Positions 24,902 through 34,377 of a stretch of 64,000 nucleotides of DNA are shown one piece after another (position 1 is the stretch's first letter; every line of letters starts with the position of its first letter). Origin of the DNA: Profundicola sp048268105 (GTDB lineage Bacteria; Bacteroidota; Bacteroidia; Flavobacteriales; Weeksellaceae); NCBI GenBank assembly GCA_048268105.1, contig JBLWWH010000008.1, positions 59,700-123,699 of the forward strand, in the 5' to 3' direction. The position numbers and the translations under genes are program-made. The notes under the pieces are model-generated. The model saw only the letters and a program-made list of their open reading frames with translations. It did not search any database and was not told the DNA's origin.

Positions 24902-27280
24902 ATGTGGAAAAAGATAGCATCTCTCATTTTAAGAAATAGATTTACGATTTTAATCTCTTTGGTGATTATAATCTTAAGTTTAGTTGGAATTACCGTATAC
25001 AAAGGGGTGAGATTTACTACATCTAATGCGCAACTATTACCATCTAGTGATCAAACAATGGTTGATTTCACTGATTTCCAAAACACTTTTGGTAGTGAGG
25101 ATAACGTAATTGCAATTGGATATGATGATCAGAAGATGGCCAATCCCATTTATCTCAAGAAATGGCAGCAGCTAACCCGATCGATTACTGATTTGCCTGG
25201 AATAGATGGGATATTCTCTATGACAGAGGCGCAAAAGATGACACGCGATACCTTGAATGGCGGCTTCAAAACAGAGAATTTAATTCCAGAAGAACATTTG
25301 GATAGTTGGATTGATATGCGAACGGATATCAATAATTTCCCTTTTTACGAATCAATGCTCTATAATAAGAACAATGATGCTATGCAGGCGGTGATTTACA
25401 TGAACCCTGCTATTGTAGACTCTAAACAACGAGTGAATGATGTTTTAGCGATAAATGATATGGTTAATCATTTTACAGAAGAAACTGGAATTAGTTTATA
25501 TCTATCTGGAATGCCTGTGATTAGAACCATGAACTCAGAGCAGGTAAAAGGAGAAACAATCAGTTTTATTTTTGCTTCGTTGGGTGTTACCTGTCTAATT
25601 TTCTTTCTCTTTTTTAGGTCTTTTAGAGCTACCGCTGTTGCAGTTTCTGTAGTGGTTTCAGCTGTAGTTTTATGTTTTGCTATGTTGAGTTTATTCAATT
25701 ACGAAATTACTTTGCTAACCGCGCTTGTTCCACCTTTGTTGATTGTGATTGGGATTCCAAATTGTATTTATTTAATCAATAAATACCAAGGCGAATTTGC
25801 TATCCATAAAAATAAAATCAAAGCTTTGCAGCGTATGATCATGCACGTGGGCAATACAGCCATGCTCACCAATCTTACCACAGCCTTTGGTTTCTTTACA
25901 TTTATATTTACTCAAAGTTCAACATTACAAGAATTTGGTACCATTGCATCCCTCAATATTGTAGGAATTTTCGTGTTTTCATTGTTGATTATTCCGACAG
26001 CCTATAGTTATTTTCCGGAGCCTAAGAAAAGACACTTAAAGCATCATGAAGATAATTGGACCAGTAGTTTATTGAACTGGATGGAGAATGTTGTTTTAAA
26101 TCATAGACCATGGGTATATCGTACTACTGCAGTAGTTATGATAGCAGCAATTATCGGTATGTTCCAAATGACACGAAGCGGGAATCTGTTGGACGATATG
26201 TCTAAAAATGCTAAGTTTTATCGAGACATAGCATTCTTTGACGAAGAATTTGGAGGCGTCTTGCCCTTAGAAATTGTGATTGATACCAAACAACCCAATG
26301 GCGTTACATCATTGAATACGCTAAGCCGAATGGATCAATTAAATCAACATATTGATTCCCTAGGTAAATCGTCAAAGACTTTGTCAATAACAGAATTAAT
26401 TAAATTCTCTAAACAAGCTTATTATAGCAATGATTCGGCTTTTTATAATCTGCCTACCAACCAAGAAAGAGCTTTTATTTTAAATGAAATAAAGCAAACC
26501 CAAGGAGATGCCAATTTGGTGAATAACTATGTTGACTCTACTGGTAGAAAGGCCAGAATGACGACCCTGTTGAGCAATATGGACAGCAAGGATATGGAAG
26601 TCTTAATAGACGATGTAAAATCAGCACTAAACAATTACTTTCCAGAAGAAAGGTATGATACCTACGTCTCGGGAATGGCTTATGTATTTATGAAAGGAAC
26701 CGAATATTTAATAAAAAATTTAATGGTTTCTCTTTCTTTGGCTATTTTAATGATTGCCATTTTTATGGCTTTTATGTTCCGATCGCCTCAGATGATTCTT
26801 ATTTCCTTAATTCCGAATATAATGCCTTTGTTGGCGACAGCTGGATTGATGGGATACATCGGAGTACCCATTAAACCTTCTACGATTTTGGTGTTTAGTA
26901 TTGCATTTGGTATAGCCGTGGATGATACCATTCACTTCTTAGCGAAGTATAGACAAGATTTGCACCTATACAAAGGAAATATCAAAAAATCGGTTAAACT
27001 TGCGATAGAAGAAGTTGGAAACAGTATGCTATACACTTCTATTGTATTGTTTTCAGGATTTGCCATTTTCTTATTCTCAGGATTTATGGGTATTGTCGCT
27101 TTAGGTGGCTTGGTTTCATTTACTTTAATGATGGCCATGTTAAGTAACTTAATTGTGCTACCGTCTTTACTATTAACTTATGAGAGACTTACCACAAAAG
27201 ACTTTACAGATCCTGACGTGGATTATTTTGATGAAAGTGATGAGGATGATGATATTGAAGAGATTAAGTTAGATGCTTAA
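24902..27280 (+). CDS. RND/MMPL family exporter
   Basis: Inner-membrane transporter of the MMPL/patched-like branch of the RND superfamily. The 792-residue chain is an internal duplication: one membrane helix, a ~180-residue periplasmic loop (RFTTSNAQLLP to about 215), five helices (around 220-370), then the same plan again (helix near 405, loop to about 600, five helices to 765). AFGIAVDDTIHFLAKYR in the second half and the matching GIPNCIYLINKYQ in the first are the charged/hydrophilic TM4-type motifs. Likely cargo is lipid or hydrophobic (inference). Acidic C-terminal tail. Coupled to the DUF5686 gene. Confidence 0.88.
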   Translation: MWKKIASLILRNRFTILISLVIIILSLVGITVYKGVRFTTSNAQLLPSSDQTMVDFTDFQNTFGSEDNVIAIGYDDQKMANPIYLKKWQQLTRSITDLPGIDGIFSMTEAQKMTRDTLNGGFKTENLIPEEHLDSWIDMRTDINNFPFYESMLYNKNNDAMQAVIYMNPAIVDSKQRVNDVLAINDMVNHFTEETGISLYLSGMPVIRTMNSEQVKGETISFIFASLGVTCLIFFLFFRSFRATAVAVSVVVSAVVLCFAMLSLFNYEITLLTALVPPLLIVIGIPNCIYLINKYQGEFAIHKNKIKALQRMIMHVGNTAMLTNLTTAFGFFTFIFTQSSTLQEFGTIASLNIVGIFVFSLLIIPTAYSYFPEPKKRHLKHHEDNWTSSLLNWMENVVLNHRPWVYRTTAVVMIAAIIGMFQMTRSGNLLDDMSKNAKFYRDIAFFDEEFGGVLPLEIVIDTKQPNGVTSLNTLSRMDQLNQHIDSLGKSSKTLSITELIKFSKQAYYSNDSAFYNLPTNQERAFILNEIKQTQGDANLVNNYVDSTGRKARMTTLLSNMDSKDMEVLIDDVKSALNNYFPEERYDTYVSGMAYVFMKGTEYLIKNLMVSLSLAILMIAIFMAFMFRSPQMILISLIPNIMPLLATAGLMGYIGVPIKPSTILVFSIAFGIAVDDTIHFLAKYRQDLHLYKGNIKKSVKLAIEEVGNSMLYTSIVLFSGFAIFLFSGFMGIVALGGLVSFTLMMAMLSNLIVLPSLLLTYERLTTKDFTDPDVDYFDESDEDDDIEEIKLDA

Positions 27281-27305
27281 TCTTCTCAAGTTAAAATGGA
27301 TGGGT

Positions 27306-28112
27306 TTAATTTTTCTGCCTACCTGTGAAGTGCTCCATGGTTTTGTAAATGCCTAAGACATCGCCTGTAAACCAATCAAATATTTTGATAGGCATAAGAC
27401 CTTGCCCAATTCTTGTAAGTCGATAAATATATCCAGGAATGGTGACCATTTTTTTGTTTCTTTCTATGGCTTTAACGATTGTTAAGGATGCCGCCTCTTC
27501 ATCTAAAATTGGAATTTTTGAGCGAACACCGTCAAACATTCCTGTGTTAATATAATAGGGCATAATCGTCGTTACCTGTATGTTTTTTTTGAGCTGTTCC
27601 ATTTCCAACCTCAAACTATCAGACCAACCGATTAAAGACCATTTACTGGCGGCATATACCGACATTTTTGGATTAGAAATCAATCCTCCAGAAGAAGCAA
27701 TATTGCAAATATGTCCAACATTTTGCTCCATCATATCTTTTAAAAATATGTGTGTCATATGCATGGGAGCGGTTGCGTTAATGTCCATGGTTCGGTGTAT
27801 CTCATCCAAATTATGTTCATGAAAATATTTCCCGACAATTATTCCAGCATTATTAATTAACACATCCACAACACCAACTTCCTGTTTAACTTTTTGAGCT
27901 GTTTCTTTAACTTGCTCAATATTAGAAACGTCGACTTTATATCCAAAAACATGGGGATTAGATAGATCGGATAAGGTAGCATCAATATTTTCTTGACTAA
28001 TATCCCAAATAATTACTTTGGCCTTTCGTTCTAACATCAAACGCGACATGATTTTACCGATACCAGATCCTCCTCCTGTAATTAAAACAACTTTGTCTTG
28101 TAGGTTTCTCAT
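27306..28112 (-). CDS. Short-chain dehydrogenase/reductase
   Basis: Classical SDR of 268 residues. NAD(P)-binding TGGGSGIG near residues 13-20, NNAGIIVG for the structural Asn motif, catalytic SSGG serine and YAASKWS (Tyr-x-x-x-Lys). The Asp-Ile-Ser stretch after the second strand (IIWDIS) places an acidic residue where NAD-preferring SDRs usually have one. The C-terminal ~65 residues form a hydrophobic, membrane-associated-looking tail (GYIYRLTRIGQGLMPIKIFDWF) as in lipid-acting SDRs. Substrate unknown. Converges with the RND gene 25 bp away. Confidence 0.9.
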   Translation of the reverse strand: MRNLQDKVVLITGGGSGIGKIMSRLMLERKAKVIIWDISQENIDATLSDLSNPHVFGYKVDVSNIEQVKETAQKVKQEVGVVDVLINNAGIIVGKYFHEHNLDEIHRTMDINATAPMHMTHIFLKDMMEQNVGHICNIASSGGLISNPKMSVYAASKWSLIGWSDSLRLEMEQLKKNIQVTTIMPYYINTGMFDGVRSKIPILDEEAASLTIVKAIERNKKMVTIPGYIYRLTRIGQGLMPIKIFDWFTGDVLGIYKTMEHFTGRQKN

Positions 28113-28147
28113 AGATAGTTATTTAGGATATTAATTTCTTATTGTTT

Positions 28148-28711
28148 TTAGTACCTATTTTGTTTAATGAATTCAGTCGGGTCCACATAGCCCGTCGTAT
28201 CACTAGAATATCCACCACCAATAGACATTCCAATTTCTTCTCTAATTTCTAAATGCAAATGCGCATAATACATCCCCTTATTATTACCGATGGTAGCAAT
28301 CTGGGTTCCTTTTGCCACGTAATCACCTTAGCTCACTAGCATGGTGTCACAATGCGCATATAATGATTCAACTTCAGTGTTTTCATCGATGTGATGAACA
28401 ATTCTCACTACTTTTCCCCAACCGCCGCCTATGTTTTCAGCAAAAGTAACATAACCATTGGCGATATTATAAATAGGATCCCCTAAATCTGTATTACCTC
28501 CACCAACACCATTCCAGTCGTCTCCTAAATGGTTGTTTTCCGTAAATTTCTGAGCATTATAATAACCTCTAGCATCGGGTATTCCCACAGGAAAATCAAA
28601 GCCATCGGCATAGATGATGTCTTTTTTTATATCTTCTTCAACTTGGTTTTCATTTTGACTACAAGCTATCATAGAGATTAACATGCTAAAAATAAGTGCT
28701 ATTCTTTTCAT
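28148..28711 (-). pseudogene. M23 family metallopeptidase lipoprotein interrupted by one stop codon
   Basis: The reading frame starts as a lipoprotein (MIAC, Cys17) and runs through NHLGDDWNG, the first zinc-ligand motif of M23 LytM-type endopeptidases, and SLYAHCDTML, then meets TAA at codon 128 (28328-28330). The same frame continues without any shift as GDYVAKGTQIATIG ... YYAHLHLEIREE and ends at 28148, giving 187 codons in all. The catalytic HLH is after the stop, so the truncated product would be inactive. A single base change from AAA, GAA or CAA would restore it. Recent pseudogene, sequencing error or readthrough are the alternatives. Confidence 0.88.
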
Positions 28712-28827
28712 ATGAGTTTATACTTATTAGATATTTTTTAAGTTTAAAATCCGCTGCCATCAAGTTTTTACTCTTATAGCAGCGGAATGATTTGTTTTAA
28801 GATTTAATATTAAATCTAACTAAACAT

Positions 28828-29631
28828 TTATTTTTTAAGGATTTTAAAGCTTTGCTGATCACCCTTTATAGTTGATAACTTTATAATATAAGCACCGGAT
28901 TTAAGTTGTGAAATGTCAATTTGAATATTTTTTCCGTCCGCATATCTAGTCAGAACTTTTTGTCCAATTAAATTATAAACCTCAATAGATTTTAAGTTTG
29001 ACTCTGACTTAATATACAGCAAATCCTTTGTGGGAACTGGATATGCCGAATAAGAATCAACTGCATAATCTTTTACTTTTAAGGTTCCAATATTTAATGT
29101 AAAATCAATCGCTTGACCATATCCTGCAAAAATTCCATAATCTAATATCGACATTGAAATTGCGCAGGGATCAACTACGGCAATAGATTCGTCATCAGTA
29201 TAAACCTTTGTAATTCTAATCCTTGTTTGGCCTGGCACAGCATCCATAGGAACACTAATTTCCATACTCACATTGATGCCATCGTTACCGGTTGAGTTGC
29301 TTATGGTTCCGATTTCATAAATCTCATTTTCATCATCTAAAACTCCATTTTGATTCCAATCGATAAATGCAACAATATTATTATCAAAATTACCATAGGT
29401 ATTTCCTTCAACCGACAGTGTGTAAGTTTCGCCTGGCGTTATATCTGCTATGCTATCTGTATGATCCACTAAAATTGAATCTATATTAGAGTTGTTAATG
29501 CTAATCCCAGCAAAATTAATGAGGTTAATCTCTTCAACAGAAGTATCCTCGATGTCGCAATAAGGATGTGGGAAATTTTGGGCTTGTATAGCAAAACTTG
29601 CAAACAATAGAAGTAAACCTATCTTTTTCAT
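28828..29631 (-). CDS. Secreted GEVED-domain protein with T9SS sorting domain
   Basis: A signal peptide (ending IQAQ) is followed by a GEVED-type beta domain: the acidic strand FIDWNQNGVLDDENEIYEIG, ISVPMDAVPGQTRIRI and the closing GYGQAIDFTLNI in place of the canonical GEVEDY. The final ~70 residues form a T9SS type A sorting domain (YPVPTKDLLYI, EVYNLIGQKVL, GAYIIKLST, ending FKILKK). Such proteins often add GEVED modules to adhesins or enzymes; here it stands alone in 267 residues, so an adhesive role is only a guess. Confidence 0.85.
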   Translation of the reverse strand: MKKIGLLLLFASFAIQAQNFPHPYCDIEDTSVEEINLINFAGISINNSNIDSILVDHTDSIADITPGETYTLSVEGNTYGNFDNNIVAFIDWNQNGVLDDENEIYEIGTISNSTGNDGINVSMEISVPMDAVPGQTRIRITKVYTDDESIAVVDPCAISMSILDYGIFAGYGQAIDFTLNIGTLKVKDYAVDSYSAYPVPTKDLLYIKSESNLKSIEVYNLIGQKVLTRYADGKNIQIDISQLKSGAYIIKLSTIKGDQQSFKILKK

Positions 29632-29741
29632 AGTCGATGAGTGTTAAATTAATCAGCAAGATAAGAAAAATTTGTTAAAATATTTAGTATTCCATTGTAT
29701 ACATAAGTGGGTATTTTACTTTTTTTTAATAATATCTTAAA

Positions 29742-30170
29742 TTAATTTGAATAGAAAACTAAATTACCATTATAATCTTTCTTGTATTTTCCTAAAATAT
29801 TCCCATACTTATCCCTTTTGATGAGGTCGCCGTTATAATCTTTGGAAAGCGTATACTGAACATTTCCATACTTATCTTTAACGACTTCGTTACCATTATA
29901 ATCAGTAAATTGAATGGTTTTTTTATTACCGTATTGGTCTTGGGTAAGCTTATTTCCGTTGTAATCGGTAGTTTCAACTTCAATCACGTTTCCATATGGA
30001 TCTTTCCACACAAAATCACCCTTATAATTTGTAGATCCCATAGCAATTAAATTTCCATAGCGATCCTTTGCCAAGGTGTTTCCGTTGTAGTCTTTAGAAT
30101 AAATTACTTCTTGGGCCTGAGCAGAAACCCCAAATAAAATCAGGGAGAAAAGAAGAAAAAGCCTTTTCAT
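29742..30170 (-). CDS. Secreted protein made of 21-residue DYNGN/YGN repeats
   Basis: After a 19-residue signal peptide (ending SAQA) nearly the whole mature protein is five and a half copies of a 21-residue unit of the form xDYNGNxxxxDxYGNxxxxxx. Turn motifs YNGN and YGN alternate with strands of mixed polar residues, suggesting a small repetitive beta structure, perhaps superficially like MORN or YD repeats, but I do not recognise the family. No sorting domain is seen. The next genes on the strand are unrelated, so no context clue to function. Confidence 0.72.
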   Translation of the reverse strand: MKRLFLLFSLILFGVSAQAQEVIYSKDYNGNTLAKDRYGNLIAMGSTNYKGDFVWKDPYGNVIEVETTDYNGNKLTQDQYGNKKTIQFTDYNGNEVVKDKYGNVQYTLSKDYNGDLIKRDKYGNILGKYKKDYNGNLVFYSN

Positions 30171-30345
30171 AAAAATAGGTTTTAAATGATTAGATAAGTG
30201 TATTCATAAAAGTTTTAAGTTAATGAAATATTATAAAACTTTAACTATCAAAGTGCTAAAAGATTTAAATATGAGCTTGTTAGAAAATTAGCTCAATCAG
30301 ACTTTATTAATCGCTAAAATGAAACTTAATTATTACTAGGATAAA

Positions 30346-30954
30346 TTATTTCTCTAGAGTCGCTCTTCTATTTTTAAAGTTAAAAACCAATTTTTTATCT
30401 TTTACCAAACTTTTCCAATCTATGGTAAACATCGCAAGGAAAAATAAAACGCTTATAACAATACCAACTAGTGATTTTAATGAAAATGAATCTTGTATGA
30501 TTGTTTGAATATTATCTTCGGCAAATGAACCCATATGAACTGCCAGCGAATTCGTAACCAATCTACCAATAAAGAATGCTGGCAAAATGTATAAAGGTTT
30601 AATTTTGGATACACCAGCGCCTAAAAATAAGGGTGTTGTTGGAAGAGGAAGAAGAGAATAGGTGAGGACCATCAATTGTCCTTTCCATTTACTTTCTTTC
30701 ATTTTTTCACCCAATAACTGAAAATCTTCATTTTTCTTAGCGTCTAGAAATTTGTTTGCTAATCTTGACGATAACAACATCAGGGTATATCTTCCTCCAA
30801 CCGAACCCAAAACTCCTATAAATACGACCAACCAAATATTTAAATCGAAAATAATTTGAAGTACGGACATAATGGTATAGGCGGGTAGAAAAGGAAATGG
30901 TATTACATCAAATAAAAATGCACCCAAAAAAACAAGAATATATTGCCACCACAT
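30346..30954 (-). CDS. VTT (DedA-like) domain membrane protein
   Basis: A 202-residue inner-membrane protein with about five hydrophobic segments. It resembles the VTT/SNARE-associated domain: a re-entrant glycine-rich hairpin GVLGSVGGRYTL, a basic amphipathic stretch, then SLLPLPTTPLFLGAGVSKI and PAFFIGRLVTNSL, where the Arg is characteristic. DedA-family proteins are implicated in flipping polyprenyl or phospholipid carriers; this subgroup is uncharacterised. It precedes the sulfurtransferase gene in the opposite sense of transcription order, with 64 bp between them. Confidence 0.68.
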   Translation of the reverse strand: MWWQYILVFLGAFLFDVIPFPFLPAYTIMSVLQIIFDLNIWLVVFIGVLGSVGGRYTLMLLSSRLANKFLDAKKNEDFQLLGEKMKESKWKGQLMVLTYSLLPLPTTPLFLGAGVSKIKPLYILPAFFIGRLVTNSLAVHMGSFAEDNIQTIIQDSFSLKSLVGIVISVLFFLAMFTIDWKSLVKDKKLVFNFKNRRATLEK

Positions 30955-31018
30955 ACAGAGAAAGAATTAAGCTGCTAAAATAAGCTTTAAATTGGCAAGT
31001 AGTAAAGCAAACGAGGAT

Positions 31019-31849
31019 TTAAGGTTTCATTTCCATATTGTTGCGGCTCCATTCGCTCCATGAACCTACATATAGTTTTGGGATTTCTAATCCAGCATAC
31101 GCCGTGGCTAGAATAGAATGACAGGCCGTAACGCCCGAACCACAATGGAAAACAGCATCTCCGCTAGGAGTGTTTTCTAAGGCTTTTATATATTTCTGTT
31201 TTAAAACCTCTGGTGCAAGGAATAGCCCATTTTGATCTAAATTAGTTTCGTATGGAATATTTATAGCACCAGGAATATGACCTGCAATCAAATCAATTGG
31301 TTCACTTTCTCCACGATATCTTTCTGGGCTTCTTACATCAATAATTTTAAAATTCTTTTGTTTTTTGAGCTGATCAACCTCTTCGATTTTAACGGTTTTT
31401 AATTTCCAGTCGCTAACTTCTTGAACTTTTGATTGCTCAAATTGAAAACCTATATCATCTGTTGGATACCCAATTTCTTTAGCTGCTTTAAAACCTCCAT
31501 TCAACACTTGAACCTTTTTGTGTCCAAAAGCTTTAAGCATCCACCAAAACCTAGCGGCTGCATTGGCGGCAAAACTTCGGTCGTAGACCACGACATGACT
31601 TTCAGGCTTAATCCCTAATTCGGAAACTAATTGAGCAAAATCTTGAATCTTGGGCAAAGGATGTCTACCTCCTTTAGAAGCATCATCTTTTATGTCAGAA
31701 AGCTGCGTATTTAAATCAACAAACTGTGCCTTCTTAAGATGTTCTTTTTCGTAAATATCTCGCTTACTTGCGTCAATAATGATTAAATCTTTGGAATCTT
31801 TTAGTTCTAAAAGTTCATTCGCATGAATGATGGGAGATAAAACAGACAT
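31019..31849 (-). CDS. Sulfurtransferase with tandem rhodanese domains (mercaptopyruvate type)
   Basis: Transfers sulfane sulfur via a cysteine persulfide. Two rhodanese domains: an inactive N-terminal one (about 1-130, containing IDASKRDIYEKEH and YDRSFAANAARFWW-like sequence) and an active C-terminal one with Cys236 in the loop CGSGVTA, the sequence typical of 3-mercaptopyruvate rather than thiosulfate sulfurtransferases. 276 residues is normal. Monocistronic or loosely cotranscribed with the preceding MgtE gene, 81 bp upstream. Confidence 0.9.
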   Translation of the reverse strand: MSVLSPIIHANELLELKDSKDLIIIDASKRDIYEKEHLKKAQFVDLNTQLSDIKDDASKGGRHPLPKIQDFAQLVSELGIKPESHVVVYDRSFAANAAARFWWMLKAFGHKKVQVLNGGFKAAKEIGYPTDDIGFQFEQSKVQEVSDWKLKTVKIEEVDQLKKQKNFKIIDVRSPERYRGESEPIDLIAGHIPGAINIPYETNLDQNGLFLAPEVLKQKYIKALENTPSGDAVFHCGSGVTACHSILATAYAGLEIPKLYVGSWSEWSRNNMEMKP

Positions 31850-31930
31850 GTTTTTAATTTTTAATTGATTGTACTAATGAAAGTTATTTAACTTTTAAGT
31901 AAAAGCTTTTCAAATATAATGAACTTAAAC

Positions 31931-33271
31931 CTAGAATCCTAAGTACCAAGACGCGATCGAAAAATAGATTAAAACACCGCAAATGTCAGAAATAGAAGTT
32001 ATTAAAGGTGCGCTCGCTGTGGCTGGGTCTAATTTTAGTTTGGTAAATATGAATGGCAGTAGCATTCCAATTACACTTCCAGTCATAACAATTAAAACCA
32101 TGGTGGCGGCCACTACCATCACAATTTCTGGAGCTCTAAAACTTGCCACTAATGATACGGCTAATGCCATAGTGACCCCTAAAAGCATGGAAACCAATAA
32201 TTCTCTACCTATTAATTTGTACCAGTCGGTAATTTTCACATCTCCCATCGCTAAAGAACGAATCATGAGCGTAGCAGATTGCGCACCCGCGTTTCCACCA
32301 CTATCTATTAAAAGCGGGAGAAAGAACACCAAAGAAACCGTTGCTTGCAATACGTCCTCGAAGGATGCAATGGCAGTTCCAGAGAAAATATTCATGAAAA
32401 CTAGCGCTAACAACCATAGAATTCTTTGTTTATAAAGATTGAAAATTCTCTCTTTTAATGGATTTGAAACCGCCGACTGAAAAGCACCAAACTTATGGAA
32501 ATCCTCTGTAGATTCCTCTTCTTCAATGTCCATAATATCATCGAAGGTGGTAATACCTATAATTTTACCAACTTCGTCGACAACAGGAAGTGCGACACGA
32601 TCGTAGTCTTTAAAGATTTTAACTGCAATTTCCTGATCTTCTTTAGGGTTTAATGCAATGAAGTTTTTCTCCATAATTTCACCAATGGTCTGTTCTGGCG
32701 AGGCGAGGAGGAGGGATTTAATTCTAACTTCACCAATTAATTTCCAATCTTGATCTACGGCATAAATTACATTGAGCGTTTCTGAATCTTTTCCAAATTT
32801 TCTAATATATAATAAAGTGTCGGCAATGCTATCTTCCGCTTTCATGGCGATATATTCCGGTGTCATCAATCGTCCGATACTATCTTTAGGATAGCCTAGG
32901 AGCTTAATGGCAATTTCTCTTTCTTCCGCGGTCAAAAGCTGAAGAAGATTTTCGGTAACATCTTTTGGAAGTTCTTCAAAAAAGGCAGTTCTATCGTCTG
33001 GTTCAATATCATTGATTAAGTTAGAAAGCTTTAGGTCATTTTCAAGTAAACCCTGAATAATTTGCTTCTTTTTGTTAGTAGACAAATGCTTAAAAACTTC
33101 TTTAGACAAACGTCGGTCTAAGAGACGGTACATGATGATTTCTTCCGTAGAAGACATCTCTTCAATAATCTTCGCCAATTGAACATTATTCATCTGGTTT
33201 ACAGATACCTTTAATGTTCTAAAATCCTTTTTTCTGATGAGTTCGCGAAAGTTGTTTTTATTTACCTCCAT
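31931..33271 (-). CDS. mgtE: Magnesium transporter MgtE
   Basis: Mg2+ channel of the inner membrane, gated by cytosolic Mg2+. Domains run in the family order over 446 residues: helical MgtE N domain (1-120), tandem CBS domains (about 125-250, ending GIITFDDIMDIEEEE), the plug helix and five membrane helices from about 283. The pore segment PLLIDSGGNAGAQSATLMIRSLA and the late PLITSISDICGVLIYF carry the conserved Asn/Ala and Asp residues of MgtE channels. Confidence 0.95.
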   Translation of the reverse strand: MEVNKNNFRELIRKKDFRTLKVSVNQMNNVQLAKIIEEMSSTEEIIMYRLLDRRLSKEVFKHLSTNKKKQIIQGLLENDLKLSNLINDIEPDDRTAFFEELPKDVTENLLQLLTAEEREIAIKLLGYPKDSIGRLMTPEYIAMKAEDSIADTLLYIRKFGKDSETLNVIYAVDQDWKLIGEVRIKSLLLASPEQTIGEIMEKNFIALNPKEDQEIAVKIFKDYDRVALPVVDEVGKIIGITTFDDIMDIEEEESTEDFHKFGAFQSAVSNPLKERIFNLYKQRILWLLALVFMNIFSGTAIASFEDVLQATVSLVFFLPLLIDSGGNAGAQSATLMIRSLAMGDVKITDWYKLIGRELLVSMLLGVTMALAVSLVASFRAPEIVMVVAATMVLIVMTGSVIGMLLPFIFTKLKLDPATASAPLITSISDICGVLIYFSIASWYLGF

Positions 33272-33369
33272 GATGCTAAATTATATATCCGGAGTCTAAG
33301 ATATAAATTAAAAGCATCTAGCACCTCTAAGTATAGCGGTTAATTGAAATTTTAAAGATGGCTCGGAAT

Positions 33370-34368
33370 TTAATATTTAGAAATATAAATCCAAGCTTGT
33401 TTTCCTGACGTAGTTGTAGATAAAATTCTTCTGTAATTTGTGCTAAGAAGTTGGTCGAGTTTTATCAATTGATCGCCTAATACTTCATATAGATTTCCTA
33501 CCATTTGGTCCTGCGTAGATTTTTTGGCAATGGCCTGATCTTGAATTGTATGCTCTTTGGTGAAACCTTTGATTACTTGCGCTGAATTTTCAATAGATTT
33601 TCCAAAATTTTGCATTTTCGCATCGATAGCTTCTAACATACCATAATCAAAAACTAAGTGTTTTTTATTCTTCTCAAATTGGATGATATTGGCTTTAATT
33701 TGCTGAAATACAAGATCCTTAGCTTCGGTGTAGGAAATACCATAAACTCTTTCAATTTTATTTAAATGTTCAGGATATTTAGAAAGTAAACTATCATAAT
33801 AATCGTTTAAGCCAGCCTGAGTAGGTAAGTCATATTTTAACCTTAATTGAAATCTCCTCAATAAAGCAGAGTCAATGATGTCTAAGTGATTGGTAGCGCA
33901 GACAAGAATTGAATGATGAGATAAATTGTCGATTTGCTGTATAAAAGTGTTCACCAAGCGCTGCATTTCCCCAGAATCTTCGCTATTGTAATCCCTTATC
34001 TTACCCAAAAAATCAAATTCATCAATGAATAAAATTGCACGATCATTAGATGTCTGACGAAAAACCTCTGATAGGTTTTTACCCGTTTCCCCCAATCGAG
34101 AGGAAACAAAACCACCTAAATTTAAAACGACTACTTTTTTGTTTAAAGCTAATCCCAAAGCATGCGCTGTAGCTGTTTTTCCACAACCTGTATGTCCATG
34201 TAACAAAATTTTATTATCAATCGGAATATCAAATTCTTTTAAAGCTGATTGATAATTAAACTCTTCGATCAATTGGTTTAATTTAGCCCTATTTTCTTCA
34301 GATAAATAAATTTCATCTAGTGATAAAACCCTCGATTTTGTCTTCAGTGTTGTTTTGTGAAAAGACAT
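33370..34368 (-). CDS. AAA family ATPase, single domain
   Basis: One AAA+ module in 332 residues: Walker A GHTGCGKT at 58-65, Walker B LFIDEFDF around 113-120, sensor-1 ATNHLD, and the arginine finger DSALLRRF. The AAA core resembles spastin/katanin-like or ATPases of the central-glycolytic type rather than FtsH or ClpX. The C-terminal ~110 residues are helical and basic, with no recognisable partner-binding domain. Nine bases downstream of the pseudouridine synthase, so likely cotranscribed. Substrate unknown. Confidence 0.8.
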   Translation of the reverse strand: MSFHKTTLKTKSRVLSLDEIYLSEENRAKLNQLIEEFNYQSALKEFDIPIDNKILLHGHTGCGKTATAHALGLALNKKVVVLNLGGFVSSRLGETGKNLSEVFRQTSNDRAILFIDEFDFLGKIRDYNSEDSGEMQRLVNTFIQQIDNLSHHSILVCATNHLDIIDSALLRRFQLRLKYDLPTQAGLNDYYDSLLSKYPEHLNKIERVYGISYTEAKDLVFQQIKANIIQFEKNKKHLVFDYGMLEAIDAKMQNFGKSIENSAQVIKGFTKEHTIQDQAIAKKSTQDQMVGNLYEVLGDQLIKLDQLLSTNYRRILSTTTSGKQAWIYISKY

Positions 34369-34377
34369 AAGCTTAAC

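Noticed and set aside
28328..28330. Recoding of the stop in the M23 gene as selenocysteine
   Set aside because: The codon is TAA, not TGA, and no SECIS-like hairpin is evident next to it.
31983..32435. A 150-codon plus-strand ORF inside mgtE
   Set aside because: It is antisense to a well-conserved transporter gene and has no coherent domain; a shadow ORF.
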